From contig OY282610.1 in assembly GCA_958298945.1 (NCBI GenBank), positions 49,111,667-49,175,666 of the forward strand: 64,000 nucleotides of DNA. The letters are read 5' to 3'. The notes under the pieces were generated by a model. It saw only the letters and a list, made by a program, of their open reading frames with translations. It was not told the DNA's origin and did not search any database. Positions within the stretch are counted from its first letter, which is position 1, and every line of letters starts with the position of its first letter. This stretch comes from Atherix ibis. Its lineage: Eukaryota > Arthropoda > Insecta > Diptera > Athericidae. This document shows, piece after piece, positions 62,228 to 64,000 of this stretch. The position numbers were made by a program, and so were the translations under genes.

Positions 62228-62295
62228 ATGAATTGTTTCGTGAAGAATTGTTTTTCCTACAATGACATGAGGAAGCCGGGAATTTCTTTCTTTCG
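62228..62295 (+). CDS. First coding exon of a THAP-type zinc-finger protein (partial)
   Basis: The exon begins ATG AAT TGT and reads MNCFVKNCFSYNDMRKPGIS, then FF and a split Arg codon before a good donor (GGTAAG at 62295-62300). Two cysteines four residues apart (C3, C8), then a PGISFF stretch, match the start of a THAP DNA-binding domain (C2CH type). An acceptor (TTATTACAG, ending 62224) lies just before the exon. A donor AAAAGTAAGT near 62166 suggests a short 5' untranslated intron of about 58 nt. I could not find the next exon with the second half of the domain in the following 1.7 kb, so the gene may extend beyond the window or be a remnant. THAP domains also occur in P-type transposases. 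Confidence 0.5.
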
Positions 62296-62840
62296 GTAAG
62301 TTGATATCTGTAGTTTTAGTAAATAAAATAACAAAAATGTTATTTGTGATGTGCCTAAATGGGTTTAAGTGATATATTTTATTCAAAAAGTGGTGAAAAA
62401 CTGAAAAGTTCGGCATTTAACAAATGTAAATAAATCCGATGTTGACAGTTCAATGTTTACCATAAAATAGTACAGTGCCGGTATATATAAAGTGTGTGTA
62501 AGAAAGTTTCAGGGACCGAATTTGTCAGTCTATTTTTCATTTCTGTTTTCATTGTGTTAAAATAAAGAAAGAATATTCTTCGGTAGGCTTATTATTTAAA
62601 TAAATTTGTTTTGCTTGTTCTATTAGACCACATTATAATCCATTTACTAAATAATATTTTTTTCTTTTTTTTAGAATATAAGTTATTAATTTTTTAAGTA
62701 CATCAAATTTTTCATTTTGTAATTTAGTTTCAAAGCATTTCCTTTAATGTTGTATACGATTATCTTCTTATTGTGCACTTAATTGTTGAAATATCTAATA
62801 AATAAATAAATAATATTTTAAAATAGAATACTGTGTTTTA
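62296..62840. other. Sequence following the THAP exon
   Basis: AT-rich. Several possible acceptors were tried, but none continues a THAP domain in the right phase. Confidence 0.3.
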
Positions 62841-63097
62841 TTATAAATTTCCAAAACTAATTCCATCAAACAACAAAATCCGCAATATTAAAAAATCTAT
62901 TCGTTTACGCATAAATGACATCGCATATGAAAATGGTTTTGAACGAACCGCTTCAATCGCATACTGAAGTTTAAAATTGGCTCCCAATGGTTTACGTCGT
63001 TTCTGCTGTATTGCATGTGTGTGCGTTCTACGAATGTATTGCCACAAAATTCCGACAGAATTTTGGTGTAGAGGCCTATTCAGTTCTTCTTTAATCT
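62841..63097 (-). CDS. Possible terminal exon of an unrecognised gene
   Basis: After an acceptor (TTTTTTTCTTAG, ending at 63098 on the - strand) the frame reads IKEELNRPLHQNSVGILWQY, then IRRTHTHAIQQKRRKPLGAN and on to a TAA at 62841, 85 codons. The composition is balanced and the codons look used, unlike the AT-driven frames around it. I do not recognise the protein. It is basic (KRRKP, MRKRI). Upstream, a 50-nt intron from GTGAGT is possible, but no start codon could be linked in phase. It may be a real last exon or an old repeat-derived frame. Confidence 0.3.
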
Positions 63098-63599
63098 AAG
63101 AAAAAAAGTATGGCGTGCCCATAGTAGCTTAATACGCTCACTCACGCCATCTATGACCGAACAGCGGATTTAAGCATATATACCTGGTATATTCGTAGCT
63201 AAATAGATCATTGGGAGGGAAATGTAAAGAACGATTGTAAAACTTGTAATGGTAATGTTAAATTCATTTGATACACTTTTTTTGCGTGTTTAAAAATATA
63301 AAAAAAAATTATTGAACAAAAATGTTCCCAGTATTTTCTATTATATTTATATTTTTTTTTTAAATAAAAGGTTTCAGATTTTATTACAAATAAATGAATC
63401 TTAGCAAAGGACGATACTTCTTAGCAAAGGAAGATATTTTTCAGAAAATATCAGCAAATTGCTGGTATTTTTATAATATATAACAATCTTGAAAGAATAA
63501 TAACTGAACTACAGATCTCTTATACGATTTTATAAGAAAGACATCATATTCATTTGGTGAAAAAAGAAGACTACGTAAATAAGCAGAACTGACAGATCT
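63098..63599. other. AT-rich sequence, unassigned
   Basis: Poly-A/T tracts and a short direct repeat (CTTAGCAAAGGA-GATA at 63401 and 63419). Possible upstream part of the 62841-63097 exon's gene, but not demonstrable. Confidence 0.3.
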
Positions 63600-64000
63600 G
63601 GGAACCAGGAGCTTCCTTTCCATCCAAAAAAGTTTACTCTCTGGTGTGGATTTTGGCCGAGCGGCTAATTATTACTATCTTTTGCGAGAGGTACCGGCGG
63701 ATGATAACTGATGTTTTTGGCGCCTCCATTGAGGCGTCAAAAAACATCAGTCCATAAGTCGTTATGGACTTGGACAATATCTGATTTCAACAGGAAGGTG
63801 CTACTTGCCACAAGCAGTTGGAACAAAGGACTTATTGCAGACGAAGTTTCCACGTCCCGTTATTTCGAGACATACTGCTGTCAACTGCCCGCCAAGATCG
63901 TACGATTTGCCGCCTTTAGAATTTTTTCTACGGGGCATTGCTAAATCAATGATCTATGCCAACAAACCAACAACTCTTTCCGAGTTGGAGAACAACATTC
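63600..64000 (+). mobile_element. DD41D mariner remnant running off the window
   Basis: Words of the transposase follow in + frames. VYSLVWILAERL near 63630-63665 stands for the VWCGFWSGG block. VMDLDNIxFQQEGATCHK near 63760-63815 again has glutamate for the second aspartate. The PPRSYDLPPLEFFLRGIAKS region lies near 63888-63947, with the third aspartate also replaced by glutamate. Then comes a tail ANKPTTLSELENNI at the window edge. A 20-bp hairpin lies at 63707-63751. Confidence 0.7.
63707..63751. repeat. 20-bp near-perfect inverted repeat, 4-nt loop
   Basis: ACTGATGTTTTTGGCGCCTC (63707-63726) pairs with GAGGCG-TCAAAAAACATCAGT (63731-63751) with one mismatch and one extra A. It interrupts the DD41D transposase frame between two conserved blocks. 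Confidence 0.85.

Overview
The window is nuclear DNA of an insect, most likely a higher fly (Diptera). It is strongly AT-rich, its genes are split by short GT-AG introns, and its proteins look like the fly versions of conserved animal genes. It also carries many mariner-type transposons, and a captured piece of mitochondrial DNA only makes sense in the invertebrate mitochondrial code. I cannot name the species. All exon borders come from reading splice signals and frame continuity by eye.

Three host genes can be reconstructed completely. MAPk-Ak2 (p38-activated MAPKAP kinase 2) lies on the + strand at 15994-19163: seven coding exons, 374 codons. Eaat1 (a glial-type excitatory amino acid transporter) lies on the - strand at 25754-40018: six coding exons, 487 codons, with a first intron of about 10 kb full of transposon debris. 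Atg10 (the E2-like enzyme of autophagy) lies on the - strand at 58007-60093: three exons, 215 codons, with a whole mariner element in its second intron. A first coding exon of a THAP-type zinc-finger protein (62228-62295) and a possible terminal exon (62841-63097) are less certain. MAPk-Ak2 and Eaat1 converge. Atg10 and the THAP exon are divergent.

Almost everything else is transposable elements in different stages of decay. I count about nine copies of a mariner-like family with a 41-residue spacing between the second and third catalytic aspartates (DD41D, rosa-like). There are also at least five kinds of DD34D mariner, told apart by their terminal repeats. Four DD34D insertions keep both ends with TA target duplications (36946-38110, 45413-46655, 55533-56484, 58371-59652), and a mauritiana-type copy (60541-61666) very nearly does. 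LINE reverse-transcriptase remnants lie in Eaat1 introns (26420-28320, 31085-31500, 33370-35860), and a LINE RNase H tail lies at 50740-51240.

The most striking region is 51358-55432. It is a PIF/Harbinger transposon with the usual two genes: a MADF/Myb-like protein with an open frame, and a DDE transposase that is broken. Inside its left end sits a second Harbinger copy in opposite orientation (51592-52603, flanked by TAA duplications). The genes of this second copy have been replaced by about 460 bp of mitochondrial ND5 sequence, ending in a 25-bp fold-back palindrome. Other noteworthy structures are a perfect 29-bp palindrome at 42897-42964, a pair of diverged about 1-kb direct repeats with an embedded minisatellite at 46950-49250, and a degenerate AT-rich array at 13430-14010.
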